Assembly: GCF_041146795.1 (NCBI RefSeq)
Contig: NC_135173.1
Span: forward strand, 68,551,251 to 68,615,250
DNA: 64,000 bases
Direction: 5' to 3'
Source: Maylandia zebra
Taxonomy: Eukaryota; Chordata; Actinopteri; Cichliformes; Cichlidae
The translations under genes and the position numbers were made by a program. The notes under the pieces were generated by a model, which worked only from the letters and a program-made list of their open reading frames with translations, had not been told where the DNA came from and made no database searches. Below are positions 22,805 to 34,164 of the stretch, in pieces. Each line of letters begins with the position of its first letter. Position 1 is the first letter of the stretch.

Positions 22805-25800
22805 CTCTCTGCAGCTCTGCCACGACTCTCAGCTGATTATCGTCTCTACTGTAGCTCTGCTTGATTCTATTGTCATGCATCGTTCAGTCTCTACTGGTTT
22901 CTACTGTCATTTCCATCATCTTTGGTCTGTTTTTCATACAGACCTCTCTTCCTGGTCCCCTGGTGCAGAGGGCTGTTCAGGTAACTCACTGCACTCTTTT
23001 TCCTCTGAAACAAAAGAGAAAAACGTCGTTAAGTCGCTCAGCAGGCAAAATACTGGTGAAAACTACTTTAATCAACCCAAACTCGTAAACATGTCATCGC
23101 ACTTTGCTTGACTCTAAATTCACAAACGTAAACGGGAGTCTGGGACGTACCTCGGGTTCAAACACGGCGCCGCTGTACACCGGGTTGGCCGTCGTTCTCC
23201 TCTTACGCTCCTGTCTTTTGCTCTGAATTTCTGCAAATAAAAACACATCAGCGTTTCCTGCAGATGTTTGCTCACGCAGCAGCTTCACGACACCAAGACT
23301 GAAAGCATCGCTCACCTTCCAGGTGGTCGTGTGTTACCAGGCCCAAGGACACCATGAAGGCCAGTTTCTAAAGGAGACACAGCAGGTGAATCATCACGCT
23401 GGCAGGTTTGGTACAACAAAAAAGTTGTGCGGTAGCAAAACGTGCTCCAAGCATCAACGTAAACATCTGCAGGAGAACGTCCTGACACATAAATCCATCT
23501 TTTTAAAATGATACATTTTCAAATGAGATGCAGAATGAAAGTATTTTATATCGATGCAGTAAAGCAGCTCCTCTCATGCCTCTTTTCTCGCTCTCAAACC
23601 CCACCCAGGCACGCAATGAAGCCCCACCCACAGATGGCCCCGCCCCTCCCTGGGCCTGGTTCTGCCAGAGGTTTCTTCCTGTTAAAAGGGAGTTTTTCCT
23701 TCCCACTGTCGCCAAAGAGCTGCTCATAGGGTCATATGATTGTTGGGTTTCTCTGGGTTATTTTAGGGTCTAATAATATAAAACACCTTGAGGCGCCTGC
23801 TGCATAAATAAACGTTTGGTAAACAGCTTTTTCTGGGGTTTTGGATCATTGGGAACATCGTGCGCCTTTATCTCCTTTCATAACATCAGCCTGTGTGAGT
23901 ACGTTTGAACTACAATATACTAACAATATGTTTTAATAACAATAACATTTACTTAAAGATATTAATATCTAGAATTTGCAGGTGAAACGTGTGACGACAG
24001 AGAAACGGTTCAGTGATTTGTGCTAGAAAATACACGACTTGTGTGTCCCTCTGTGGGTCATACCTCTGGGTTCTCCTCTTTCTTGGGGGGCCTGGGAGGA
24101 GGAGACACAGGAGCGGTTGAGGAGGAGGACGGGAGGCTGACGACGGCGTGCTGCTCTGTTCCTCCCGGTTTAACAGTCTGCTGAGAGAAGACGAGACGAA
24201 GACGGCAAGCTTAAGTCACAGAAGAGAACATTCCTTTATATTTTCATTATTTCTATTTTCTGTTTTTCATTGAAGAAAGAAGCAGAGGCCTCCACACGGC
24301 CTCCTTCAATAACACGGACCAATGTGACACAGCGCCATCGTTCAAAGACCCGAGGGTCGAACAGGCGTCCAAACTCCAGTAAGAACCCATCAGCTGCAAA
24401 CACGGGACCTTCAGAGGGTGTGACAGTAAGACACGAGCAGACGACGCCCTGCACGCAGCTCTGCAGCGCTGACTAATCATCAATTCTAACATACTAACGA
24501 TACCCAAACAAGCTGTGAGCGTCCAGCTGCCCGATGCTCCAGCCGGAGAGCAGGTACGTTTCCTCTGATCACCGCTGTCGGGAAAGCAGCGCAGAGATTT
24601 AACCGTCACAGCAGCAGAATTTAAACGTGCGGACCGGATCCACGAGTAAAAGCAGATCATTACTGAGGTTCTCCTCGTCTATACAGACACCAGCTTTATA
24701 AACCACTTCAGTACTTTTAGAGGCAAAAACAGACCCTGCTGAAGTCTGAGAGGCCTGTTCGTTTCAGTGCTGTAGTTACCTGAATCACCACAGGGGGGTG
24801 CTATACTGGCACATAACCCTAACCTGTAAATGAACTAAAACTGATATCCAACCTTTCAGCGCTGGACACAGCCCTTTACAGCGTGTCGGAGGAGCAGCGG
24901 CACACGAGCGCCACCTTTAAATCTTTAAGGTCATCGCCTTATTGTTTAAACATCAGAACTACAAAACTATCCAAAGGTTTCTGAAAGTAAAATCTAAGAC
25001 CACGATTAAAATATTTCAGATCCTGCTGTGCTAAACAGTGCAGTACTAACGCAGGACCTTACCTTGGGCTCAGTGGTCAGGCTGCTGATCTGGATCGGCT
25101 GGACCGGAGTCTGAGTGGGGACGGGGGTGGGCAGGGGCACCTGGGCGGGGCTGGCGAGGCGGGTGGGTGCAGCGGAGACTGGCGTGGTGATGACGATGCC
25201 CGTCAGCGGGGCGGCACCGGTCTTGCTGCAGGGCTGGCCGTTGACGATGCGGACCTGGTGGATGGGCGCCGACGACGACAGCGAGGACGAGAGCTTAGTG
25301 GCCAACATGACGGGCCGCTGCAGCAACTGGGGGGCCGCCATCATGGGTGGGGGAGGGGCCGGTGCAATAGGGACATTGGTGGGCGTGGTCAGCTTTGGCC
25401 GGACCTGATAACGACACACAGCCAATCACAAATCGGCACAGAAATGACCTGATACTGCCAGGTAACGCCACTGTGGAGCTCTACCTCAGCCTGACTGAGC
25501 CTACCTTTACTGCTACTGCTGAAGCAGAGGAATGTTACAAACATTAGCTCATTTATTTTTATGTATTAAATCAAAAAAGACAGATACACCACATCATACA
25601 GCAGTGCCAGCTCTGCTACCACACAAGCCCCGCCTCCAAAGTCCCAGTCTTTAACCACTCCTACAGCTCACTCGCAGGGAATAAGGTGAGATGAGCCCTT
25701 CAGAGTGAGACAGGGGGCGGGGCTTCAGAGGTACAGGCACTGCAAAGCTTTAATGTTTTATAAAGCATTTTGTCATTAAACTCTAACAGTATAAGATACA

Positions 25801-28800
25801 CTGTACACATGTAACGATGTGCTGGCAGGACAGAAAGGACACGAATCGTTTAGACTTATTAAAAATGCAAAAACACATTAGATAAAAAAATCACCAATAA
25901 GGTCAAACGTGATTGGTGGAGGGAAAAAAACAAAACGTAATATTGTTAACAATATTTAATAGTTTTATAAGCCCAACCCTTCAAACTTCATACAGAAGTA
26001 CTCGAGTATTTGTTCTGAGCTAACAGACAAACGCTGCTCCTGGTAGGACGACTTCTGAGGCCTAACTCTGATGTTTGAGCCCGAGCTCCCGGTGGCGTTA
26101 CTCAGCACAAACACCGCCCACGTTCCTCCAGTGGAAGGGTTAAAACACACCGACAGCCAGAAACACAAAAATACCAAGAAGCTGCAGGAAACAAGCTCTG
26201 ACCAAAGAAAGGTAAAAGACACTGGTACACAGGCAGGAAACCTCCAAAAACACCTGCTCACAGGTCAGTCGGAAATTAAAAGAAGCACAACGAGAGGAGA
26301 AGTGATGAGTAAGAGGCAGCACACAGAAAACAATGTTTTAGTGCCACGGAGCAAGGCATGAGCGTTTGCTTCGGCGCGCTCCCGCCCTCTGCTGGAGAGT
26401 GAGCACGCCACGTCGGGTGGGCCACACACACTGATCTGAGGGGGTTAGGGTTCAGAGGCGGGTCTCACAGTGACGCACCTGTGGCTGAAAGGCGGGTCGA
26501 GGCGTCAGTCTAGGAGGCGGGACAAACTGAGGAACTTTGATTGGCTGGGCGGCGGCCTGCACCTGAGACAAAACCACAGCAGATTGTGGATCTGTGCTGC
26601 TGACATCTGACCGACACGTCTGCTGCGCTCGGTTCGGGACGCGTCGCCAAGCGTTGACAGCAGAGCGTGGGAGTAAGTAACTCTGAGAACACGCGGGCTT
26701 TAAAGCAGGTAGATCACACACCTGTGGGCTCTGCCGAGGGAGCAGGATGGAGAACTGGCACAGAGCAGCTGCTTTTGCACCGCAGGAACGAGGAACCCTC
26801 CAGGGACCAAAATCGGTCCGGTGCTGTTCGCCAGTGAAACGCTCATAAACTTCGGGGTTGGTACAAACCCAGATCTACTTTTTAGAGCTCATGGAGTCAT
26901 GCCCCATCCCAGCACCGTACTGTAAACATACATTTACTCTTATTGGCTAAATGTTTCTCAAAAACTATAACAAAGTATCAATGTTCCTCTGGATGTAGCG
27001 ACGTCGCTACATCCAGAGGAACATTGATACTTTGTAACATCCAGGTGTTTGTGTCAGCGAGCTGTCTCCAGTCTTTTCCTTGAAAAGATTCCTGGGAGGA
27101 AAAGTTCAGAGTCCTTCAGATGGAACACTGAACCGTGTGCAGAACACTGTGACCTCTGTCAGTTCCCGCATCCAAAGCAGAGGCCAACACTTGAAGCAAA
27201 CCGGACCCTGCCCTGCTCTGAAACCTGAAACACGAGCCTCACCTCCAAGTTTGAACTCTGTTCACGTCAGCGCTGTTCGACAGCTGCGCTCGTTTCTGTC
27301 TTCTGTGCAGTATTTTAATCACGGTGGTTAGCAGACCTCAGGTGGTCGTGCTGTTACATCCTGTCCACGCTGCTAAAACTAGTGTATGTTTAAAGGTAAG
27401 GCAAAGCTGCAGAAGTGTTTCAGAGAACGACGGCTGCAGAACAATTTAAAAACGACCTGCTGTGTTACGATTCGTCATTTCGATCGCTGCGTTTCTGACT
27501 TTTAAGCTTTTTTCCCTTTGCTCTGCTCTTCTTCACCTGACATGTTTTTAAAGATGGCCCTCGCTGTGATCAGTTTACCCCATCAGCATCGAGGCCCGCC
27601 CAGGAAGTACCTACCCACGCCCAGAGGTGGTACTTTGTTGTGTCTGGAGGCCCAGGAACGGGCACAGAGATGTTCCCGCGGTGGAAAACCACCTGGAAAA
27701 CCCTCAGTCGTGTCGTGACGTGTTCTTTTTGCAATCATGCGCCTCTGTGAGGGGAACTGACCCCCAGAGGGAGATGCTAGAAGCTGCCGCCACAGCCCGC
27801 TCGAGCGCTTTCAGAGAAACAGAGTCGTGTGAGAGCGCACGCAGGCGGGTCAGCGGGCGGCGGTCTGAAGCGTCTCCTGAGCTCGAACAGATCGCACCGA
27901 CAGCACACTTACCACCATGGCGTTCTTGGACACCAGCCGCATGGGCTCCGAGCTCTGATTGGTCAGCTTGCCGGCCACCTGGAGGTTGATGGGGGCGTTC
28001 TGCGAGTCGGGTTTGGTGATAGCTGTGGTTACCATAGCGACGGTGGGCGGGCGCTGCGGCAGGACGGTGCCGGGGGCAGCTTTCAGCACCAGCGTCTTTG
28101 TGGTGAGGACCGGCGTCACTGTCAGCGTCTGTGGAGGGAGAAGTTAACCCACGACACATTTAAAGACAGTCGGATTTTAAGTCATCCTGTAAACGGCGCC
28201 GCGGCTTTCATACCTGCTGCAGCGCTCCAGCTATCTGCTGGCTCTGCAGTGGGTTGGCCGGCTTGATGTCTCCTCCTCCTGGAGGAGTTTGGACCTGCAG
28301 CTGCAGCTTGGCCTCCGGCTCCTGCTTCACCAGCAGCTCCTTCCTCAGCTGCTCCACCACCTTTTTCTGCAGGCGAGAGCACAGGACATTATTCCCGCAG
28401 CAGGCGCCACTTCTCCATTCAAAAAAGCTTTATTGAAACAAAGTATGGAACAAACGATATAATGAAGGGTGTGGAGGCAGAGGGTCGACTCTCAGAGGAA
28501 AAAAGCTTTTTAAACTTTACTTTGGGGCGGACTCATATAAAAAGTGTGTTTTTTAACTGGTGATTGTTCATTCATCATTTAATTTAGAAAAGTTACTGTG
28601 AAAATAAGTACAAATAAGTACAAATAAGTACGAATAAGTACAAATAAGTACGAATAAGTACCCAAGCATCTCTGCATGACTGAGGAGGAGGGGGAGGGGC
28701 AAAAGAGAAATAAGTGAAAGAAGCAAAAAGAATGAAAAGCAGAAGAAGAAAGGGGTGGAGCTCAGGAGGTCACGCACACACTGGCGACTGAATTCTCAGT

Positions 28801-31800
28801 CGGAGGATAAAGCCCATCTGTTGCTTAGCAACAGTCGACTCAGAAGCAGGAACTTAATGGAGTGAAACACAATGAGGACGCCGCGAGAGAGAAAGCAGAG
28901 AAACACAGAGGAGGAGGAAAGTGGCGGCGCTGCTTTCAGAGAACTGTTTGACCTTCTGCCAATAACGTGCAGCACTTCAACTGCTGCCGCCGCCGCACAG
29001 GGACGTTTAATCTCACAGGACTTCTGCTTTCACAGGTCCGATTCTAAAAACACACACTTCCTGTTTAACGCAGTCTTTCTCGGCCTGCGACTCGGGAGGT
29101 TCAGGCGTGATGACGTCAGCGCGTGATGGTGAGGCGCACGCTCTAAAAAAAGGTCAAGGGTCATGCACTTTTTCCCAGCACATCTGAATGAAAGAAAAAG
29201 TGCAATAAAAAAAATCTCGCTCCTTTTCCCCAGAATCAAAGAGGCCATGAGAGCAGCTGCACGGCTGCCAGTTTAATTACAAGAAGAAGAAGCAGGAGCA
29301 GGAAATCACCTACATTTCTTCTTTTGAACTTCCTTCAGACTGTTACTCTGAGCCCACCCCTCACGCTCCGGCTCATATTCCCACTGAGGCAGTTTATCAT
29401 CAGGTGGGAGCCGAGCTCAGCGCGAGACTAATCTGCCGACTCTCTGAAACCGACTTTAGTCATCTGTGGTTACGCAAGATGCCCGCCTGCACAAATACGC
29501 GCACGGCTTTCTGTTTCCCCACAATAATCTGAGCTAATCCCGACTCCGACATCATCTCAGCACACTTCAGTCTGCACAAACTCTTATCCAACAACGTCTT
29601 CTTTAATTCTGCACGATGTCGAAGCAGCGAGCACAAAATGTTTCACACGCAGAACAAACACAGCGAGAAACACGCAGGGAGCAGATAAAAATAGGAGGCA
29701 CAATGAAAGTGTTCAAAAATAACAGAAGACAAAGAGACTACAGACGTGACGTAACACGCTCATCTGATCCATATATCACAGGGACTATTATGAACGCCAG
29801 ACACCAAACAAAGCCATAGAGAAAGACCCCAAACACACAGAGTCAAACAGCCACGAGGAAGAAACGAACGACCACCGAAGCTCATGAAAGAGAGCGACCC
29901 AGTCACACAGTGACAATGATGCAAAACAAGTCAAAGACACAAACGTGCACCGCTGTCTCTGCCACTGCTGGCTGTTCTGTGTCGTTCATTAATAATGTTT
30001 GATATCAGAATGACGTAAGCTCATGAGGTGAGACTGTACCACTGCGCTGAGCTTTGGCCTCGGAGCGTGTCACTCCTACCGCTGTGAAGCTGAAGCGCTC
30101 CGAGCTCACGTTTCTTTGTTTGAAACGACAGCTCGGTGAACTCAGCCTCTAATATCACAGAAGGTCACGCTTTAAACGAGCCCACGGACACGAGCTCGTT
30201 AGCACAAAGCTGAATACCTGCTTCTCGCTGAGCGCTGTGATCTTTGCTTGAAGTTCGTGGAGCTGCTTCTTCAGATCTGCGTTCTAACAAAAAACAAATG
30301 CCATGAAAAAAACGTCTGAAAAGTTTGAAGCTTCAGAGGTGCTGATAAGAAATAAGAGCTTGGACCTTACCTGAGGGTCCTGCTTCATCTGAGCAACCAG
30401 TTTCTGCAGAAAGAAGAGAGAAAACACAGATCACGCTGACACCTGCTGGTCATCACAGGGAACTGCACCCGAAACAGAGCAGCGCTCGCTCTGACGGACG
30501 CGCGTCCTTTGATAAGGATCATATATAAACTAAATAAACAAATGAAAACAGATAAAGAGACCACACCTGACCCTGATTTCTTTTTTCCTGTTTTACCATC
30601 ACACTATGAACATTTTCAGCTTGTTCATCACTTTGTTTAGTACAGCACACATCCACGTTTTCAGGGTGAAAACCAGATTTAGGCTCCATTAAAACACAGC
30701 CCACTGCAGGCCTCACAGTCTGCAGACTGAATGTGGCTTCACCCCTTACTCCCCTACTAGAGTTGCACTTTATTTTACTGGGATTATAATGCACTTATAT
30801 GTACCTCCACATGTCAGCTACACTAGGAGGTAGAGCTGGGCGATATGAGATTTTTTCACATCACGATATGTTTTTTTCATTTCAGGCGATAACGATATCT
30901 ATCACGATATCAGCCAAATAACTATATTTGTAAGATTGAAATGTGCCGTTGCTCACAAGTAAAATGTGAAATAATCAGCAGCTTGTTTTGATTTAAATAT
31001 TTATTTCCCATAATAAGTTCAACAGGGTAGATGTACTTAAGGAACATGAGACTTTTTCAGATAAATAAAGGCAAATATTGCAAACTACACAAAAGGCAGC
31101 CGCTAAAGCGTTTAAGTTTCAAAACAGAACAAACGAAACAGACTAAATTGTCAATTCCACTTAGAAACAAAATATTAATTCTAAAAATAAATCTTAGTTT
31201 GTTTTACAGAAGAACAGACAAAACTGACTAACTTTTGTCAATATCAAATAAACTGAGAACTAAAAGGAAATTCTCAATCTCTCCTTGTTGTATAGCTGAG
31301 CTTTTCAAACAGTTTTAACAGTTACTTTAGTCTGACAAAAGCCGAATGACGAATTAGCGCTTCCAGTCAGAGACTGAGGCTACGTCCACACGTACACGGG
31401 TATTTTTGAAAACTGAGATTTTCCGTTTTCGTTTTAAAAAAGAATCCCGTCCACACATAAAGGCAGAAATGAAGGAAAACGCTGCTATGAACATGCCAAA
31501 GCAGCAGGTGGCGCTAGATTCCTAACCGTGCAGAAATGTTGGCCAATCAGAAGTCTAGAAGCCTCGGTGGGAAAAAGTAAACAAAGCTGGGGCATAGAAG
31601 CAGAACCGAGTCGTATGTGTGGAGGGACAGTAACTGTGTGTATATGTAAGCATTTAAACACTGCAGAGAGTAGAATTAACAGTATTGTAGAAATTCATTT
31701 CACCGAAACAATAACGTGGCGCACAGTGTGACGCATGCACCAGTTTATTGTATTTCCAGACTTGCTTTCGGCACAATTTACAGTGCACGCTACTCTGTTT

Positions 31801-32999
31801 TTTGTCAGACTTGAAATAGCCGAAATACCTTCACACTACGGAACTTCTATGGCTCTTCCGTTCGACAATCTCTCCGGCGTTGGAACCATCATCTGTTTTC
31901 TCTTCGGTCACGCTCGGTTGATTTTTCTAGTCGGCACACTCATTTCCTCCATTACGCACTGGCTCCATTACCCAGGGCAGCTGTGGCTACAACCGTAGCT
32001 TGCCTCCACCAGTGTATGAATGTGAGAGTGAATGAATAGTGGCATTGTAAAGCGCTATATAAATCCAATCCATTATTATTATTATTATTATTATTATTAC
32101 CCACTGCCTGCTTCCCAAACAAACACACGTGCGGCTTGGCACTTGTGCTGTACGTAACAAGTCACGTGACGTGACGCTGCGGCTGTGATTGGTTCGGCTC
32201 TGCGCTACTTAGTTTGGATTGGCTGACCTTTTTTTTTAATTTTTTTTTTTATTTTAAGAGGACAAGAGCGGCGAGGTCTATCGCGATAGCTTAATTTCTC
32301 TATCAAGTAAAAGTTATATCGCGATACATATCGTTATCGTTCTATCGCCCAGCTCTACTAGGAGGTAACAGGTCAGGTTTTCCCAGGAAACAAAGAAATA
32401 ATTAGACTGTAGATGAATTTAAGCGATGCGTAACTTCAGGTAGTTATTACAGTAATATTAGTATATTATTAGTATTGTGTTATTTCTTGTTTATCTTGTG
32501 GAAAAAACAATATTTCTAGCACCTACACTGTAAGCGTGCTACAGTTTTCAGAGTGGTTTACTCCGCCCAAAAAGTGCGACTGTGCTCCGACGTTACGGTG
32601 TCACATTTATGGTGGTAAAGAAAGGACTGACTGAACATCAACATAATGAATATTAAATAACAATGAATCCACTTCATAATCTGCTTACATGAACTAACGA
32701 TGTACCGTGGAAACATTGTTTTTCCTGTGAAACTACTTAAACTCACAGTAGAATTATTCCTCAGGCTGCTGTAAAAACCCCACCTGTTGCCTCCTGATTC
32801 GATCCGCATGTATTTGTAGTAAAGGGAGCAGGCTGTGTTATGCAGCGTTACTCAGTGTCCTGCCTCAGTGCGTTCATGCAGACGCTGAACTTTGAAAAAG
32901 AAGAGCGAGCGGCCAAGACAGGAAACAGCTGAGCCCACAGCGTACCTGATGGATCTGGATCTCCACCTTCAGGGCCTCCTGTAACGTCTGTAATTCCAT
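19093..32999 (-). CDS. phf21a: phf21a (BHC80), PHD finger protein of the LSD1-CoREST complex
   Basis: Sixteen coding exons, all with GT..AG borders and matching phases, give 808 residues. The N terminus ([18 protein letters not shown]) and each following block match human PHF21A as I remember it. In order: N-terminal coiled coil (1-75); Q/P/V-rich middle with [14 protein letters not shown] and VRPKLTT; conserved [22 protein letters not shown]-hook RKRGRPPKY (416-424); PHD finger (462-503, C4HC3 all present); C-terminal coiled coil (507-600). The PHD finger of BHC80 reads histone H3 unmethylated at lysine 4; the recalled contact residues D489 and M502 of human correspond to D460 and M473. It acts in the nucleus with LSD1/CoREST/HDAC to repress genes. 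A second ATG directly upstream (33002) could be the start. The tail from about 605 is rich in A, G, T and S and longer than the human one. Confidence 0.95.
20361..20464 (-). CDS. phf21a: phf21a coding exon 15
   Basis: 104-nt exon between gtcttgcag and gtgagc. It encodes [20 protein letters not shown] and [16 protein letters not shown], the C-terminal coiled coil. Confidence 0.94.
20549..20624 (-). CDS. phf21a: phf21a coding exon 14
   Basis: 76-nt exon between ctctctccag and gtgacg. It encodes [20 protein letters not shown] then IAYKE, almost the same as human. Confidence 0.95.
20941..21096 (-). CDS. phf21a: phf21a coding exon 13, PHD finger
   Basis: 156-nt exon between tcctcacag and gtaacc. 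It holds the whole PHD finger: [34 protein letters not shown] and MWICPKC. All eight zinc ligands are present. This is the H3K4me0 reader. Confidence 0.97.
21466..21572 (-). CDS. phf21a: phf21a coding exon 12, AT-hook end
   Basis: 107-nt exon between tttcacccag and gtaagt. It encodes [20 protein letters not shown] and a P/S-rich linker ending in SSGD. Confidence 0.92.
22738..22802. repeat. (CA)n microsatellite in phf21a intron
   Basis: About 32 uninterrupted CA dinucleotides, 65 bp, between exons 12 and 11. The valine/cysteine frames over it are artefacts. Confidence 0.98.
22944..23004 (-). CDS. phf21a: phf21a coding exon 11, start of AT-hook
   Basis: 61-nt exon [20 protein letters not shown] between gtttcag and gtctgt. 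The split glycine codon G|GT leads into GRPPKY of the AT-hook. Confidence 0.9.
23151..23230 (-). CDS. phf21a: phf21a coding exon 10
   Basis: 80-nt exon between atttgcag and gtacgt. It encodes [20 protein letters not shown] then GAVFEPE, as in human, a strongly basic block before the AT-hook. Confidence 0.95.
23316..23367 (-). CDS. phf21a: phf21a coding exon 9
   Basis: 52-nt exon [17 protein letters not shown] between cctttag and gtgagc. The peptide is the same as human. Confidence 0.94.
23615..23820 (+). repeat. dispersed fish repeat, LINE-like 3' tail
   Basis: It contains CTGGTTCTGCCAGAGG, TTTCTTCCTGTTAAAAGGGA, TTCCCACTGTCGCCAAAG and CACCTTGAGGCGCCTG, a well-known fish interspersed tail. 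I assign it to a LINE group by memory of its ending only. It is in the intron between exons 9 and 8. Confidence 0.65.
24064..24177 (-). CDS. phf21a: phf21a coding exon 8
   Basis: 114-nt exon between tctcagcag and gtatga. It encodes TVKPGG, a serine run and [11 protein letters not shown], equal to human KPKREENPQ. Confidence 0.9.
25063..25404 (-). CDS. phf21a: phf21a coding exon 7
   Basis: 342-nt exon between gttatcag and gtaagg. It encodes [42 protein letters not shown] and [10 protein letters not shown], parallel to human, with a P/T/V-rich end. Confidence 0.93.
26479..26562 (-). CDS. phf21a: phf21a coding exon 6
   Basis: 84-nt exon between ttgtctcag and gtgcgt. It encodes [19 protein letters not shown], one of the best conserved PHF21A peptides. 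Confidence 0.94.
26970..27035. repeat. 66-bp perfect palindrome with no spacer
   Basis: The two 33-nt halves meet at 27002/27003 (GCGAC|GTCGC) and are exact reverse complements. The next outer base pair does not match. It lies in the phf21a intron between coding exons 6 and 5. Confidence 0.95.
27913..28128 (-). CDS. phf21a: phf21a coding exon 5
   Basis: 216-nt exon between ccctccacag and gtaagt. It encodes [32 protein letters not shown] and [12 protein letters not shown], matching the TTKTLPLVLKA..RPTIAMV region of human. Confidence 0.92.
28214..28366 (-). CDS. phf21a: phf21a coding exon 4
   Basis: 153-nt exon between gcctgcag and gtatga. It encodes [20 protein letters not shown] and a Q/P/G-rich end. 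It replaces the longer glutamine/histidine-rich stretch of human. Confidence 0.9.
28605..28662. repeat. 10-bp tandem repeat (AAATAAGTAC/GAATAAGTAC)
   Basis: About six 10-bp units such as ACAAATAAGT, alternating C/A and C/G variants, in the phf21a intron between exons 4 and 3. Confidence 0.85.
30218..30283 (-). CDS. phf21a: phf21a coding exon 3
   Basis: 66-nt exon, [20 protein letters not shown] then KQ, between tttttgttag and gtattc. It completes the N-terminal coiled coil. Confidence 0.93.
30371..30403 (-). CDS. phf21a: phf21a coding exon 2
   Basis: 33-nt exon [11 protein letters not shown] between tttctgcag and gtaagg. It is identical to the human peptide as I remember it. Confidence 0.92.
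30831..32357. mobile_element. hAT-type element, 1.5 kb, in phf21a intron
   Basis: Both termini read TAGAGCTGGGCGATA as inverted repeats, and a perfect 8-bp duplication CTAGGAGG flanks it (30823-30830, 32358-32365). No transposase frame is seen. It carries a second hAT-like piece starting near 31378 (CTACGTCCACACGTACACGG) and a partial tRNA-SINE tail (about 31955-32100). Confidence 0.9.
31955..32100 (+). repeat. partial tRNA-SINE tail with (ATT)n end
   Basis: The sequence CCAGGGCAGCTGTGGCTACA through AGCGCTATATAAATCCAATC and an ATT run matches the 3' part of the fuller copy at 45.84-46.15 kb. The tRNA head is missing. Confidence 0.8.
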
Positions 33000-33035
33000 C
33001 ATGGATCCAGTCAGTCTGCCAGCCGATCGATCAGC
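32946..33035 (-). CDS. phf21a: phf21a coding exon 1
   Basis: Acceptor tgcgcgcag, donor CATCAG|gtacgc. Coding begins at ATG 32999 (or the preceding ATG at 33002) and gives [18 protein letters not shown], the known PHF21A start. The first 33 nt are 5' UTR, so further untranslated exons lie upstream. Confidence 0.93.
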
Positions 33036-34164
33036 CTGCGCGCACACACACAGAAAGGTGAGACGCTGGTGTTTCAGGGCTACACTTACCACACCTGTGT
33101 GTGTGAGCTCTCACCTGAACACTGTCTCCAGTAGGAAAACCATCCAACTGAAGCATTAAAGTGGTGCTGCAGAGGAAACGAGGCACAGACACACGGATGA
33201 CTACAGGGCAGGTGACCTCACCTGAAGCTGTTCATTACACACAAACAGGCTCCGAGCTTCATCGCGCCCAAACATCAAACACTTCATTCACATCAGCATT
33301 AATGAGCCTCACACTCCAGCATAACAGCACTCACCACCTGGCTGTGGGACCGGACTCCACCCCTCTGTGCTGCCCTGCAACACACAGCAAACGCACACGT
33401 TACAGGCCCAGTGTGTTCAGGAGACTTTAAATGAAAGACGTCTTTATTCTAACAGGGATCAGTCCTGAGCCAGCACAACTCAGCAGGCGTGCAGCGGCAC
33501 ACACCTTCAAAATAAAACACACGTTTGTGGACTCGATTTGTACGTCCTCACCTTTCTACCATCTGCTGATGTTTTCTGAAGCTTTCAGTTTGTTTGCTGT
33601 TCACGTTTTAAGAGGATTCTTTTTATTATTTGACAGTTTGGGTTTGTTTTTCTTTGCTCCATAAAACTTTCACATGTGAGCCAAACCTGATCAGGTCACA
33701 CTGCCCACAGTGATTCAGAGGTCATGTGACACACCAAAGAGGAGCATTAAGAACGAGCCCTGTGCAGTACTCGCTCGTGTTTCTCTGCTGGAGAGGAAAC
33801 AAAAGAATAAACCGACACATTTTTCTCAAAAACACAAAGAAAATCATTCAGAGAAGATCATCATCATAATAATGTGTTGCATCACCAGCCTGTTAGCTCA
33901 TCCCTGCCCCTGCAGCGCCCCCTGCTGTGTGGATGCCAACATTTACATGTCTTTGCATCAGTGAGACAAAAAACATTCTTTAAACTAAAAACACCAGAAA
34001 CAGGAACTAACATAAGGGTCAGGGCCCTTCAAAGTGTCGCCAGAAATACACCCAGGGTCCTGAGATGATCTATTATTTATGACGAATCCACGGAAGAAGT
34101 TAAGGAAAAACATCCGCATCATGTCTCTGAATGCTGTTTGGGGTTAACGTGAGCAGCACATCAG
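33036..34164. other. phf21a intron 1, part without recognised elements
   Basis: I see nothing coding or clearly repetitive in this 1.1 kb. Confidence 0.45.

Noticed and set aside
22662-22880. Frame with a CV repeat
   Set aside because: It is a translation of the CA microsatellite, as is the one at 41126-41428.
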